A DNA stretch of 64,000 nucleotides from Denitrificimonas halotolerans (GCF_034259425.1 NZ_JAXIVU010000002.1:124001-188000), one strand, 5' to 3'; shown: positions 1 to 10,251, counted from the first letter of the stretch. Notes: generated by a model not told the origin, from the sequence alone. Program-made: numbers and translations.

Positions 1-2
1 GG

Positions 3-515
3 TTGGCGGAACAGGTACAGGAATTTATCTTTGATCGCTTGCGTGCTCGCTATGAAGATGCTGGGGTTGATGTGGCTGTTTACCAAGCGGTACGCGCATT
101 GCATCCAATGTCGCCACTTGACTTTGATCAGCGCGTGCAAGCAGTACAAGCCTTCCGTGCTTTACCTGAAGCCCAAGCATTAGCGGCGGTGAATAAACGC
201 GTATCCAATTTGTTGGGTAAAAATAACACAGCTCAAGCTACAGAGGTGCAGGCACGTTATTTTGATAGCCCTGCTGAGTTTGCTCTATATGCTGCATTAA
301 AACAGGCACAGCAAGCAGTTGCGCCCTTGGCTGAAAGTCGTCAGTACAGTCAAACCTTAGCCCGCTTGGCTAGCTTACATGAGCCGGTTGATGCGTTCTT
401 TACTGATGTTTTAGTTAATGTTGAAGAAGCTGAAATCCGTGCCAATCGTTTAGCTATGCTGGCGCATTTGCGCAGTTTATTCTTAGGTGTAGCAGATATC
501 TCTGTACTGGATTAA
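3..515 (+). CDS. glyS: Glycyl-tRNA synthetase beta subunit, C-terminal part
   Basis: The open frame enters from the left edge and ends at 515, giving the last 170 residues of the beta subunit of tetrameric glycyl-tRNA synthetase, which charges tRNA-Gly in the cytoplasm. The helical C-terminal anticodon-binding (DALR-like) region is visible, with a typical ending of the type AHLRSLFLGVADISVLD. The N-terminal and central parts lie outside the window. gmhB and plsC follow on the same strand, the order found near the replication origin in Pseudomonas. The family assignment is from recognition of the C-terminal sequence and the gene order. Confidence 0.93.
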   Translation: MAEQVQEFIFDRLRARYEDAGVDVAVYQAVRALHPMSPLDFDQRVQAVQAFRALPEAQALAAVNKRVSNLLGKNNTAQATEVQARYFDSPAEFALYAALKQAQQAVAPLAESRQYSQTLARLASLHEPVDAFFTDVLVNVEEAEIRANRLAMLAHLRSLFLGVADISVLD

Positions 516-576
516 GTGTGGCAGTAAACTGTGTGGGTGGGCTTAAGGTTGCACCCACATGGCTTAAGGAAAACCC

Positions 577-1107
577 ATGAAACTGATTATTCTTGATCGT
601 GATGGCGTAATTAATTACGACTCAGACAATTATATTAAAAGCGTGGACGAATGGATTGCTTTGCCTGGTGCTTTGGAAGCGATTGCGCGTTTAAGTCGTG
701 CAGGGTGGGTTGTCACGGTGGCCACTAATCAGTCAGGTTTGGCTCGTGGTTATTATGATGTGCCTACTTTAGAGGGTATGCACCAAGTTTTACGTGATGC
801 AGTGCAGCAGTACGGTGGGCATCTGGGGTTAATCACTTACTGTCCTCATGGTCCCGACGATGGATGTAGTTGTCGTAAGCCACGGCCTGGATTGTTGCAA
901 CAAATTGCCGAGCATTATCACACGTCGCTTGATGGGGTGTGGTTTGTTGGCGATAGTTTGCGTGATTTACAGGCTGCTGTGGCCATCAATGCTCAACCAG
1001 TTTTGGTGGGTACAGGGAAAGGTGGGCAAACACGAACGCAAGAGCTGCCCGAACACACCTTGGTATTTGCTGATTTAGCAGCGGTTGCAGATTATCTATT
1101 GAATTAA
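577..1107 (+). CDS. gmhB: D-glycero-beta-D-manno-heptose-1,7-bisphosphate 7-phosphatase
   Basis: 176-residue HAD-superfamily phosphatase that removes the 7-phosphate from heptose bisphosphate during synthesis of the ADP-heptose used in the LPS inner core. The N-terminal nucleophile motif ILDRDGVIN (DxD) is at residues 4-12. A Cys/His zinc-binding loop (CPHGPDDGCSCRKP) follows near residue 90-105, and the acidic motif FVGDSLRDLQAA is near residue 124. Length and these three motifs are standard for GmhB. The gene lies 61 bp after glyS and 11 bp before plsC, probably in one transcript. Confidence 0.95.
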   Translation: MKLIILDRDGVINYDSDNYIKSVDEWIALPGALEAIARLSRAGWVVTVATNQSGLARGYYDVPTLEGMHQVLRDAVQQYGGHLGLITYCPHGPDDGCSCRKPRPGLLQQIAEHYHTSLDGVWFVGDSLRDLQAAVAINAQPVLVGTGKGGQTRTQELPEHTLVFADLAAVADYLLN

Positions 1108-1118
1108 AGGTTAGCAAT

Positions 1119-1895
1119 ATGGGCGTTTTATACGGATTAAGAACGGCAGTATTTTATATCCTGCTCAGTTTAAGCGCCCTTGTTTGGAGCGTGGTGAGCT
1201 TGTTGGCTGCTCCCTTTTTATCTTTTCCAGCGCGTTACCGATTTATTACTGTAAATTGGTGTGGTTTTGCTGTGTTCTTGGCAAAGCATCTGCTGAATAT
1301 AGAATATCGGGTAACTGGTATAGAAAATATACCGAGCGAGCGCTGTGTGATATTAGCTAAACATCAAAGTACTTGGGAAACTTTTTTCTTATCAGCCTAC
1401 TTTCAACCTTTAAGTCAGGTGTTGAAGAAGGAGCTGTTCCGAGTCCCGTTTTTTGGCTGGACTATGGCTTTGGTTAAACCTATTGCCATTGATCGCAGTA
1501 ATCCTAAGCAAGCATTGAAGCAGCTAGCTAAGCAAGGTGCAGAACGTTTGCAAGAAAATTGTTGGCTCTTAATTTTCCCTGAAGGTACGCGTGTCCCCAT
1601 GGGTAAAATTGGTAAGTTTTCTCGCGGTGGTGCTTCGTTAGCAGTGAATGCTGGGTTACCTGTACTACCAATTGCTCATAATGCCGGAGCATTTTGGCCC
1701 AAACAAGGTTGGAGTAAGAGGCCTGGCGTGATCGACGTGGTGATTGGCCCTGCTATGTATGCTGAGGGTGAAGGTTCAAAAGCTATTGCTGAACTGAATC
1801 AACGAGCTTTTGAGTGGGTGGCACACACTCAGTTTGAGATTGGAGCGTTGGATGAGCAGGTATTTGCTGAAATTAAAGAAAAAGCGGCTAAATAG
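1119..1895 (+). CDS. plsC: 1-acyl-sn-glycerol-3-phosphate acyltransferase
   Basis: 258-residue membrane acyltransferase of the PlsC family, which transfers an acyl chain to lysophosphatidic acid to make phosphatidic acid. A hydrophobic N-terminal anchor (about residues 8-35) precedes the catalytic box KHQSTWETFF (an H-x4-E version of NHxxxxD) near residue 90. The substrate motif FPEGTRVPMG is near residue 153. It sits 11 bp downstream of gmhB, and a strong terminator follows at 1944-1973. The paralogue cannot be fixed from sequence alone, but the position matches the lysophospholipid acyltransferase next to gmhB in pseudomonads. Confidence 0.9.
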   Translation: MGVLYGLRTAVFYILLSLSALVWSVVSLLAAPFLSFPARYRFITVNWCGFAVFLAKHLLNIEYRVTGIENIPSERCVILAKHQSTWETFFLSAYFQPLSQVLKKELFRVPFFGWTMALVKPIAIDRSNPKQALKQLAKQGAERLQENCWLLIFPEGTRVPMGKIGKFSRGGASLAVNAGLPVLPIAHNAGAFWPKQGWSKRPGVIDVVIGPAMYAEGEGSKAIAELNQRAFEWVAHTQFEIGALDEQVFAEIKEKAAK

Positions 1896-1943
1896 CACCG
1901 AAGATGTTTGAAGTGCTACATGTGGGACAACATCCTCGATGGA

Positions 1944-1973
1944 AATAAGCCTGATTCATTCAGGCTTATTTTT
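1944..1973 (+). terminator. Rho-independent terminator after plsC
   Basis: Inverted repeat AATAAGCCTGA / TTCAGGCTTATT with a short TTCA loop, followed by a T run. It ends the glyS-gmhB-plsC transcript. Confidence 0.85.
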
Positions 1974-1980
1974 GACTGCA

Positions 1981-2150
1981 TTAATTGTGTCTGCAATTAT
2001 TGGTGGCAGCGTCGACTTGAAAATTAATGGCAACCACCTGCAATGTTGCAGTTAAGCCGTCAGCTGATTCAGCATAGTCGGTACGCAATGCATTAAGGGT
2101 ATCTAAATCGGATTGGGTATATTTAACTCCACGACGATTTACGGTAATAG
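1981..2150 (-). pseudogene. Remnant of an unrecognised small gene
   Basis: On the minus strand an open stretch of about 55 codons ends at the stop at 1981-1983. It has protein-like composition (for example VNRRGVKYTQSDLDTLNAL) but no ATG/GTG start and no ribosome binding site; an in-frame stop lies just upstream. It therefore looks like the 3' part of a decayed gene. I do not recognise the family. The rest of 1896-2350 holds only the terminator and no supported gene. Confidence 0.35.
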
Positions 2151-2350
2151 CTTACTCAAAGTCTTCCTTGATCAGTTTGAGTCATGAAGGAAGGAAACTG
2201 TATATCCGTCATTGTGCTATTTCTCTTTTTTGTGCTGCTTTCTAATCAAAGCGCGTTGCGCTTACGGAGGCAAAGTTAAGAATCCTGTGACAGCTGCAGT
2301 GTATAGCGCAGTACTTTAATGCGGTTTCTTAACTTAACTCAAGAAAGAGC

Positions 2351-2572
2351 TTAATAGGATGAGTAAGGCGTGTGCTCCGGATTGATTTCACCCGGGACTT
2401 CTTCTGGATCAACATCATTGAGCAATAGCATTTCTTTAACGATTTCAATATGTTCCAACACCACTTTATAGTGATCACCGTATTCGTACTTGGTGACTTC
2501 GATAGCGTTTGGCATATAGCTAAATGCAATTTTAAGCGCCTGTAAGGCGTCAGGGCTTAGTTTTTCGCTCAT
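2351..2572 (-). CDS. Small conserved-looking hypothetical protein
   Basis: 73-residue acidic protein starting MSEKLSPDALQALKI. The ATG at 2572 is preceded by GGAG six bases upstream, so it is preferred over the TTG at 2584. No membrane segment or known motif is visible; the C-terminus is rich in Glu, Pro and Asp. It is transcribed away from polA and lies alone between two plus-strand genes. Function unknown. Confidence 0.6.
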   Translation of the reverse strand: MSEKLSPDALQALKIAFSYMPNAIEVTKYEYGDHYKVVLEHIEIVKEMLLLNDVDPEEVPGEINPEHTPYSSY

Positions 2573-2809
2573 TTTAAACTCCAATACAATATGTGCTGTG
2601 TGGGGCTTGGCTGAGTTTCAATCCACAGCTATAAATCGATAGTTACTTGACTACAGCTCAGTCTAAAGTGACCGAGCTGTAACTTATGTTAAGTACCATG
2701 CTAGCAAAATCCATTCTATCGCGCAGGGCCGTTTCAGCTGTTGGGTGCTTTCACTGTTTGCCTGTATCCTGTGTGTTATCCCGTTGTTTTATTGAGGTAA
2801 ATTATTCGC

Positions 2810-5590
2810 ATGTCTCAGGCTCCTTTAGTTTTGGTTGACGGTTCATCTTATTTATACCGAGCGTTTCACGCGCTACCTCCATTGATGACTTCTACAGGTA
2901 TGCCAACCGGCGCTGTTAAAGGAGTGCTCAATATGTTGCGCAGTTTGCAAAAGCAGTATCCAGACAGCGTAATTACTGTCATTTTTGATGCAAAAGGGCC
3001 TACATTTCGTGATGAGTTGTTTACTGAATATAAGGCTCAGCGACCACCGATGCCTGATGATTTGCGGGTACAGATTGAACCCTTGCACGAATGTGTAAAA
3101 GCCATGGGATTTCCATTTTTATGCGTTGAGGGGGTGGAAGCTGACGACGTAATTGGTACTTTGTCGCAAAGTAGCACTTTGGCTGAGCGCGCAGTGGTGA
3201 TTTCTACGGGCGATAAAGATATGGCGCAGCTAGTCAATGGTCATGTCAGCTTGGTTAATACTATGTACAACACCAAGTTGGATTGTGAAGGTGTAGTGGA
3301 GAAGTTTGGTATTGCTCCAGAGTTGATTATCGATTACTTAGCATTAATGGGTGATAAGGCTGACAATATTCCAGGTGTTCCTGGTGTGGGTGAAAAAACA
3401 GCGTTGGGTTTGTTGGTCGGTTTGGGCGATATGGATTCGATTTATAACAATATTGATCAGGTTGCTACCTTGCCGATCCGTGGTGCGAAAACTTTAGGTA
3501 AAAAGTTACTTGAACATCGTGATGTGGCTTACTTATCACGCCAATTGGCCACCATTAAAACCGATGTTGAGTTGGATCTAAACATTGATGAGTTGCAGAT
3601 GCAGGCGCCGCAAGACGATATTTTATTGGATTGGTATCAGCGTTTAGAGTTTAAAAGCTGGCAAGATGAAGTGCGTCGACGCATGGCTAAGTCAGGTGAT
3701 GCTCAGGTAGCGACAGGTGCTGAAACGTCGGGGGATGCGGCTGAGAACAGTTCTGAAATAGCAGTTGTTGAAGCACATCAAACAACCTTTCAAACCATTG
3801 TGTGCGAAGCAGATTTCGCTACTTGGGTAGAGCGTTTAAGTACTGCTGAGTTGTTTGCCTTTGATACGGAAACCACCAGTATCGATGCACAACAAGCACA
3901 GTTAGTGGGGATTTCTTTTGCAGTAAAAGAAGGTGAGGCCGCTTATGTGCCACTCGCTCACAGTTATATGGGTGTACCACAGCAGTTGGATGAAAAGAAA
4001 GTTTTAGATGCATTGCGGCCGCTGTTGGAAAATCCGGAGGTGGCGAAAGTTTGCCAAAATGGTAAGTATGATATCAATGTTTTGGCTCGTTACGGCATTA
4101 CAGTGCAAGGCGTGCAGTTTGACACTATGTTGGAGTCTTATGCTCTGAACTCAACGGTGACACGTCATGATATGGACAACTTAGCGTCCCGTTATTTGGA
4201 TCGCAGTACCATTAAATTTGAAGACGTGGCAGGTAAAGGGGCTAAGCAGCTGACCTTTGATCAAATTGATTTAAACATAGCAGGTCCTTATGCGGCAGAA
4301 GATGCGGAGATCACCCTTTGTTTGCATAACTGCTTGTTGCAAGAGTTGCAGAAGGTACCAGCATTGCTAGATGTGTTTAACACGATAGAGATGCCACTGA
4401 TGCCTGTACTGGCTCGCATTGAGCGTTATGGTGCCTTAGTTGATGCGCATTTACTGGGGCAGCAAAGTTTAGAGATTACAGAAAAGCTAGTAGAGCTGGA
4501 GCGCCAGACATTTGCGCTTGCGGGTGAGGAATTTAATTTAGCCTCGCCTAAACAGCTGGGTGTAATTTTGTATGAAAAGCTCGGCTTGCCTGTATTGGCC
4601 AAGACTGCTAAAGGGCAGCCTAGTACGGCAGAGGCGGTGTTGTCTGAGCTGGCTGAACAAGGCCATGAGTTGCCCGTCTTACTGATGGAATATCGCAGCT
4701 TAAGTAAATTGAAAAGCACTTATACCGATCGATTGCCGGAGCAAATTAATCCATTAACTGGGCGTATCCATACTAATTACCATCAGGCTGTCACGGCCAC
4801 AGGGCGGTTGTCGTCAAGTAATCCAAATTTGCAGAATATTCCTATTCGTACGGCAGAAGGACGTCGTATTCGTCAAGCTTTTGTCGCGCCTAAGGGCTAT
4901 AAATTATTGGCAGCGGACTATTCGCAAATTGAGCTACGGATTATGGCGCATTTAGCTCAAGATCCAGGCTTGTTGGATGCATTTCGTAATGATCGAGATG
5001 TGCATAAGGCAACTGCATCAGAAGTATTTGGGGTGGAGTTGGACTCGGTCACTAGTGATCAACGGCGCAATGCTAAAGCAATTAACTTCGGTTTGATTTA
5101 CGGTATGAGTGCCCATGGCTTAGCCAAGCAAATTGGTTGTGAGCGTAGTGAGGCGCAAATGTACATGGATCGATACTTCAGCCGTTATCCAGGGGTATTG
5201 GATTACATGGAGCGTACCCGTGAGCAAGCCCGTGAGCAAGGCTATGTAGAAACGATATTTGGTCGACGTTTATATTTGCCAGAGATTAAAGCAAAGAATG
5301 CCAATATTCGAAAGGCAGCCGAACGTACTGCTATTAATGCTCCGATGCAGGGAAGTGCAGCTGATATTATTAAACGCGCTATGATTATGGTGGACCAATG
5401 GTTAGCTGAGTCTAAACTTGATGCACGGGTAATTTTGCAAGTACATGATGAGTTGGTTTTAGAGGTACGTGAAGATCAGGTGGAAGAGTTACGTAAGGGA
5501 CTTTTACCGTTGATGAGTGCCGGTGCTGCTTTAGCTGTGCCTCTGATTGTGGAAGCTGGGGTTGGCGATAACTGGGATGAAGCACATTAA
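2810..5590 (+). CDS. polA: DNA polymerase I
   Basis: 926-residue polymerase that fills gaps and removes RNA primers in replication and repair. The N-terminal third is the 5'-3' exonuclease/FEN domain (ISTGDKDMAQL, PGVPGVGEKTA helix-hairpin-helix). A 3'-5' exonuclease domain near residue 350 keeps the DxE motif FAFDTETTS, so proofreading is probably active. The polymerase domain carries motif A LLAADYSQIELR (about 699), motif B RRNAKAINFGLIYG (about 750) and motif C VHDELVLEV (about 876). Length matches Pseudomonas PolA. It is preceded by GAGG and followed by a terminator at 5731. Confidence 0.98.
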   Translation: MSQAPLVLVDGSSYLYRAFHALPPLMTSTGMPTGAVKGVLNMLRSLQKQYPDSVITVIFDAKGPTFRDELFTEYKAQRPPMPDDLRVQIEPLHECVKAMGFPFLCVEGVEADDVIGTLSQSSTLAERAVVISTGDKDMAQLVNGHVSLVNTMYNTKLDCEGVVEKFGIAPELIIDYLALMGDKADNIPGVPGVGEKTALGLLVGLGDMDSIYNNIDQVATLPIRGAKTLGKKLLEHRDVAYLSRQLATIKTDVELDLNIDELQMQAPQDDILLDWYQRLEFKSWQDEVRRRMAKSGDAQVATGAETSGDAAENSSEIAVVEAHQTTFQTIVCEADFATWVERLSTAELFAFDTETTSIDAQQAQLVGISFAVKEGEAAYVPLAHSYMGVPQQLDEKKVLDALRPLLENPEVAKVCQNGKYDINVLARYGITVQGVQFDTMLESYALNSTVTRHDMDNLASRYLDRSTIKFEDVAGKGAKQLTFDQIDLNIAGPYAAEDAEITLCLHNCLLQELQKVPALLDVFNTIEMPLMPVLARIERYGALVDAHLLGQQSLEITEKLVELERQTFALAGEEFNLASPKQLGVILYEKLGLPVLAKTAKGQPSTAEAVLSELAEQGHELPVLLMEYRSLSKLKSTYTDRLPEQINPLTGRIHTNYHQAVTATGRLSSSNPNLQNIPIRTAEGRRIRQAFVAPKGYKLLAADYSQIELRIMAHLAQDPGLLDAFRNDRDVHKATASEVFGVELDSVTSDQRRNAKAINFGLIYGMSAHGLAKQIGCERSEAQMYMDRYFSRYPGVLDYMERTREQAREQGYVETIFGRRLYLPEIKAKNANIRKAAERTAINAPMQGSAADIIKRAMIMVDQWLAESKLDARVILQVHDELVLEVREDQVEELRKGLLPLMSAGAALAVPLIVEAGVGDNWDEAH

Positions 5591-5730
5591 AATTTTTTAA
5601 ACACATTGGGAACTATCTGTATTGAGGGGCGGTCAGAGTATTTGAATAGCTCATGTAGCTATTGTTGCACTCCTTGATGTGTTTATGTTGGCAGATATCT
5701 GGATCTTTTCCCCTAAAGATCTGGATTTAC

Positions 5731-5772
5731 ACTCCGAGTCTCTCCCCCTTAAGAGATTCGGAGTTTTTTTTG
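5731..5772 (+). terminator. Rho-independent terminator after polA
   Basis: ACTCCGA-G-TCTCT pairs with AGAGA-T-TCGGAGT and is followed by eight T residues. The 318 bp between polA and glcB otherwise hold only the glcB leader. Confidence 0.85.
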
Positions 5773-5908
5773 CTTGCAACATACGATAAAAAATACATTG
5801 TAAATTTCTCTCTGCTTTTTTTAAATTAATCATGTAGTATTTATCTGTATGCACTACATGGCCTAATGGCCGTTCTATTTGAGGCTTTCTAAGCAGAGTG
5901 AGGCAAAA

Positions 5909-8092
5909 ATGACTGAACGCGTTCAAGTCGGTGGCTTGCAGGTCGCCAAAGTTCTATATGACTTCGTAAATACCCAAGCTATTCCAGGCACAGGCCTGAC
6001 TTCAGAGCAGTTCTGGGAAGGTGCAACGCAAGTTCTAAAAGACCTTGCACCGAAAAACCGTGCCCTGCTAGATAAGCGTGATGCCTTACAAGCGCAAATA
6101 GATGAGTGGCACCTTGCACGTAAGGGCCAGGCTCATGATGCAGTTGCTTATAAAGCTTTTCTGCAAGAAATTGGATACTTGCTGCCAGAAGCAGCAGATT
6201 TTCAAGCCAGCACACAAAATGTTGATGATGAAATTGCGCGTATGGCGGGACCACAGTTAGTGGTACCTGTAACTAACGCACGTTTTGCTCTTAACGCCGC
6301 TAATGCGCGTTGGGGGTCTCTGTATGACGCATTGTATGGCACTGATGTGATCAGTGAAGAAGGCGGTGCAGAGAAGGGCAAGGCATATAATAAAGTGCGT
6401 GGCGATAAAGTGATTGCTTATGCACGTAATTTTTTAGATAAGGCCGCACCTTTATCTGCAGGCTCACATGCTGATGCAACAGGCTATCGTATTGAAGACG
6501 GTAAACTGGTTGTGAGCTTAAAAGGTGGCAGCAACACAGGTTTGCACAATGATGCACAGCTTGTAGGTTACAAGGGAGATGTAACAGCACCGAGTGTTGT
6601 TTTATTGAAGAACAATGGCTTGCACTTTGAAATTCAAATTGATCCAAAGAGTGCAATTGGTGCAACTGATGCAGCAGGCATTAAAGATGTAGTGGTGGAG
6701 GCTGCTATCACTACCATTATGGATTGTGAAGACTCCATCGCTGCAGTGGATGCTGAAGACAAAACTTTAGTTTATAAAAACTGGTTGGGTCTGATGAAGG
6801 GTGACTTAGCTGAAACAGTGACCAAAGGTGATAAAACCTTTACTCGTACCATGAATCCTGATCGTGAGTATACTGCGCTTGATGGTAGCGAACTGACCTT
6901 GCCAGGCCGTTCAATGCTGTTTGTGCGTAACGTTGGTCATTTGATGACGAACCCTGCGATTCTAGATGAGAAAGGCAATGAACTGCCGGAAGGCATTATG
7001 GATGCCTTGTTTACTAGTTTAATTGCTATCCATGATCTGAAGGGCAATACCACTCGTAAAAACACTCGCACGGGTAGCATGTATATCGTTAAACCGAAAA
7101 TGCACGGTCCAGAAGAGGTTGAGTTTGCTAACGAGTTATTTGCACGTACTGAAGATGTTCTAGGTCTAGAGCGCAATACGCTGAAAATGGGCATCATGGA
7201 TGAAGAGCGTCGTACTACCGTAAACTTGAAGGCGTGTATTGCTGCAGCAAAAGAGCGTGTAGTATTTATTAATACTGGTTTTTTAGACCGCACGGGGGAT
7301 GAGATTCATACTTCTATGGAAGCGGGGCCAGTAGTACGTAAAACTGCAATGCGCGGTGAGAAATGGATTGCAGCCTATGAAGATTGGAACGTTGATGTAG
7401 GTTTAGCTACAGGTCTGTCTGGAATTGCACAGATTGGTAAAGGAATGTGGGCTATGCCTGACTTGATGGCGAGCATGGTTGAGCAAAAAATTGCGCACCC
7501 GAAAGCCGGAGCCAATACCGCTTGGGTTCCATCTCCAACCGCAGCGACTTTGCACGCACTGCACTACCATGAGGTTGATGTATTTGCTCGTCAAGAAGAG
7601 TTGAAGCAGCGTGAGTGTGCGTCTCTTGATGATATTCTGACTATTCCTTTAGCGCCAAGCACGGATTGGACACCTGAAGAAATTCAGAATGAATTGGATA
7701 ATAACTCGCAAGGTATCCTAGGGTATGTTGTTCGTTGGGTTGAGCAGAGTGTAGGTTGTTCTAAAGTACCTGACATCAATGATGTAGGTTTAATGGAAGA
7801 CCGTGCAACTTTACGTATTTCCAGTCAGCACATGGCGAACTGGTTGCGTCACGGTATTGTGACGGAAGAGCAGATTGTTGAAACGATGAAGCGCATGGCT
7901 GTAATTGTGGACCGTCAGAACGAAGGTGATCCATTGTATCGCAACATGGCTCCGAATTTTGATGACAGTATTGCCTTCCAAGCATCATTGGAGTTAGTAC
8001 TTCAAGGGCGCGAGCAGCCAAACGGTTACACTGAGCCCGTATTACACCGTCGTCGTCGCGAATTTAAGGCCAAGTATGGTAGCAATGTATAA
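5909..8092 (+). CDS. glcB: Malate synthase G
   Basis: 727-residue cytoplasmic enzyme that condenses glyoxylate and acetyl-CoA to malate in the glyoxylate/glycolate route. The length fits the large monomeric G isoform rather than malate synthase A (about 530). Recognisable segments include IMDCEDSIAAVDAEDK near residue 272, FVRNVGHLMTNPA near 338, the stretch TGFLDRTGDEIHTSMEAGP near 455 and WVPSPTAATLHALHYH near 537. The ATG at 5909, just after GAGTGAGGC, fits the family N-terminus better than the in-frame start at 5879. It stands alone between two terminators. Confidence 0.97.
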   Translation: MTERVQVGGLQVAKVLYDFVNTQAIPGTGLTSEQFWEGATQVLKDLAPKNRALLDKRDALQAQIDEWHLARKGQAHDAVAYKAFLQEIGYLLPEAADFQASTQNVDDEIARMAGPQLVVPVTNARFALNAANARWGSLYDALYGTDVISEEGGAEKGKAYNKVRGDKVIAYARNFLDKAAPLSAGSHADATGYRIEDGKLVVSLKGGSNTGLHNDAQLVGYKGDVTAPSVVLLKNNGLHFEIQIDPKSAIGATDAAGIKDVVVEAAITTIMDCEDSIAAVDAEDKTLVYKNWLGLMKGDLAETVTKGDKTFTRTMNPDREYTALDGSELTLPGRSMLFVRNVGHLMTNPAILDEKGNELPEGIMDALFTSLIAIHDLKGNTTRKNTRTGSMYIVKPKMHGPEEVEFANELFARTEDVLGLERNTLKMGIMDEERRTTVNLKACIAAAKERVVFINTGFLDRTGDEIHTSMEAGPVVRKTAMRGEKWIAAYEDWNVDVGLATGLSGIAQIGKGMWAMPDLMASMVEQKIAHPKAGANTAWVPSPTAATLHALHYHEVDVFARQEELKQRECASLDDILTIPLAPSTDWTPEEIQNELDNNSQGILGYVVRWVEQSVGCSKVPDINDVGLMEDRATLRISSQHMANWLRHGIVTEEQIVETMKRMAVIVDRQNEGDPLYRNMAPNFDDSIAFQASLELVLQGREQPNGYTEPVLHRRRREFKAKYGSNV

Positions 8093-8105
8093 GTGCGATT
8101 CGTGA

Positions 8106-8139
8106 CAATAAAAAACCGCCTTCGGGCGGTTTTTTATTG
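8106..8139 (+). terminator. Bidirectional terminator after glcB
   Basis: AAAAAACCGCC-TTCG-GGCGGTTTTTT hairpin with A and T runs on both sides. The following 170 bp to the next start show no gene, only a leader region. Confidence 0.9.
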
Positions 8140-8313
8140 TCTGCAAGTTAACCCCTGTTCAGTTGCCGCTAAGCCTGTAAAATAGACAGGATTAATAAAA
8201 ATAATACGCCATCGGGTTGAGTTAGCAGTCTGCAAGGGCCTGTTAGCTTATGTCTACATAAGACTTATAACTATAAAACCTTAGCATGGCCTAATTGATT
8301 AGGAGTGCGTTTC

Positions 8314-10251
8314 ATGAGCAGAAGTGAGGCCTTTGCAAAAACAGGGCGCACCGCTGTGCAACAAAATATTCAGGGCACCTTGGAGTTTCTGCAAAAATAT
8401 CCACCTTTTAACCAGATGGATTTAGCTCATCTAAGTTTTCTTGTTGAAAACTGTCAGCTGCGATTTTATGCAGAGGGCGACAGTATCATCAGTCCAGAAG
8501 ATGGTCCAGTTGAGTATTTTTACATTGTTAAGCAGGGCAGTGTGCACGGTGAACGCCGTAAAGGCCAAGATGCAAGCCAAGAGACCACCTTTGAAATATC
8601 CACAGGTGAATGCTTCCCTATAGCTGCATTATTAGGCGAGCGTGCTACCCGTACTTCACACTTTGCTGCTACAGATACTTTTTGCCTGTTGTTAGATAAA
8701 GCATCTTTTGTAAAGCTTTTTGCTAAATGTGAAGTATTCCGCGACTTTTCCGTACGTGGTATCAGTAGTCTATTGGATCAAGCCAATCAGCAAGTGCAAA
8801 GCCGTGCAGCAGAGACCTTGGGTTCGCAATACTCCATGGAAACTTTGCTAGCTGATTTATCAATGAGGCAGCCGATCACTTGTCTTGGCGATTTGCCCCT
8901 TCATAAAGCAGTGCAGTTAATGCATGAGCAACAAATTGGTAGCTTAGTGATTACGGATGAGGGTTTACGTCCGCAAGGGATTTTTACTTTGCGCGATTTA
9001 CGCCGGGTAATTGCCGATGCGAATGCAGATTTGCGTCAACCTATTAGTGAGTTGATGACCCTTAACCCTTTCCACCTGCCACCACAAGCCACTGCTTTTG
9101 ATGCCGCGCTTGCCATGACTGAACGTCATATTGCTCATGTGTGCCTAGTAGAAGATGGGCGTTTGGTAGGTGTTGTTTCAGAGCGTGATTTATTTTCTTT
9201 GCAGCGTGTCGATTTGGTGCATCTTGCGCGAGCTGTACGTAATGCTGATTCAGTTGAAAAGTTGGTGCAGTTACGTGATGAAATTCGTTCCTTGGTAGAC
9301 CGTATGATAGCTCATGGTGCCAGCCCGGAGCAGGTAACACGTTTAATTACTATGCTCAATGACCACACAGTTGTGCGTGTCGTTGAGCTTTGCATGGAAG
9401 AGCATGGTGATCCTGGAGTGGACTTTACCTGGCTTGTTTTTGGTAGTGAAGGGCGTAAAGAGCAAACCTTATACACGGATCAAGATAATGGGATTTTATT
9501 TGAAGCCAGCAGCCAAGAGGAAGCCAATGCCATACGGCAGAAGTTGTTACCACTGGCTCGCGACATTAATTTAGCCCTAGATGAGTGTGGGTTTACCTTG
9601 TGTAAGGGCAATATTATGGCTGGTAATGCGGAGCTGTGCTTATCACGTCAAGAGTGGTCGCGCCGATTCTCTAAGATGATTCGCGAGGCTACGCCAGAAA
9701 ACTTATTGTACTCAACGATTTTCTTTGATTTGCGCGCCATTATGGGGCCAGTTGAAGGTTGTCAAACACTGCGCAGAGAGTTGCTCTCGATGATCCGTGG
9801 TAACGATATGTTTCAACGAATGATGGCGCAAAGTGCTCTACAAAACAGGCCGCCATTAGGTGGCTTATTCCGTGACTTTGCTTTGGATAAAAAAGGTTTA
9901 GAGAAGGATACTATTGACCTTAAAATAAAGGGATTAGCACCTTTTGTTGATGGTATTCGTGTTTTAGCATTAAGTCATGGCATCGAGAGTAGTAACACCT
10001 TAGAACGGATTCGTCAGCTGGTGAGCAAAGGTGTAATTGAGCGTCTAGACGGTGATGCTTATGCTGAGGCTTACCACTTTATTCAGTTGATTCGAATGCA
10101 ACAGCATCAGCAGCAAGCGCGCAATGAACTGGCTTACAGTAACCGTATTTACCCTGATGAGCTGAATCACTTAGATCGTCGGATTTTGCGCGAGTCTTTT
10201 CGGCAAGCTCAGCGCTTACAGTCCAGTTTGACTTTTAGGTATCAACTGTGA
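8314..10251 (+). CDS. cNMP-binding/CBS/DUF294 nucleotidyltransferase-like signal protein
   Basis: 645-residue cytoplasmic signalling protein of the cNMP-CBS-DUF294 family. An N-terminal cyclic-nucleotide-binding domain (about 20-140) is followed by two CBS repeats (about 175-290). A DUF294 nucleotidyltransferase-like domain then carries FGSEGRKEQTLYTDQDNG near residue 375, and a helical DUF294 C-terminal domain closes the protein. AGGAG at 8301 selects the ATG at 8314. The stop overlaps the start of the DnaQ-type exonuclease (GTGA), so the two are translationally coupled; in pseudomonads the same pair sits by acetate-uptake genes. The substrate is unknown. Confidence 0.88.
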   Translation: MSRSEAFAKTGRTAVQQNIQGTLEFLQKYPPFNQMDLAHLSFLVENCQLRFYAEGDSIISPEDGPVEYFYIVKQGSVHGERRKGQDASQETTFEISTGECFPIAALLGERATRTSHFAATDTFCLLLDKASFVKLFAKCEVFRDFSVRGISSLLDQANQQVQSRAAETLGSQYSMETLLADLSMRQPITCLGDLPLHKAVQLMHEQQIGSLVITDEGLRPQGIFTLRDLRRVIADANADLRQPISELMTLNPFHLPPQATAFDAALAMTERHIAHVCLVEDGRLVGVVSERDLFSLQRVDLVHLARAVRNADSVEKLVQLRDEIRSLVDRMIAHGASPEQVTRLITMLNDHTVVRVVELCMEEHGDPGVDFTWLVFGSEGRKEQTLYTDQDNGILFEASSQEEANAIRQKLLPLARDINLALDECGFTLCKGNIMAGNAELCLSRQEWSRRFSKMIREATPENLLYSTIFFDLRAIMGPVEGCQTLRRELLSMIRGNDMFQRMMAQSALQNRPPLGGLFRDFALDKKGLEKDTIDLKIKGLAPFVDGIRVLALSHGIESSNTLERIRQLVSKGVIERLDGDAYAEAYHFIQLIRMQQHQQQARNELAYSNRIYPDELNHLDRRILRESFRQAQRLQSSLTFRYQL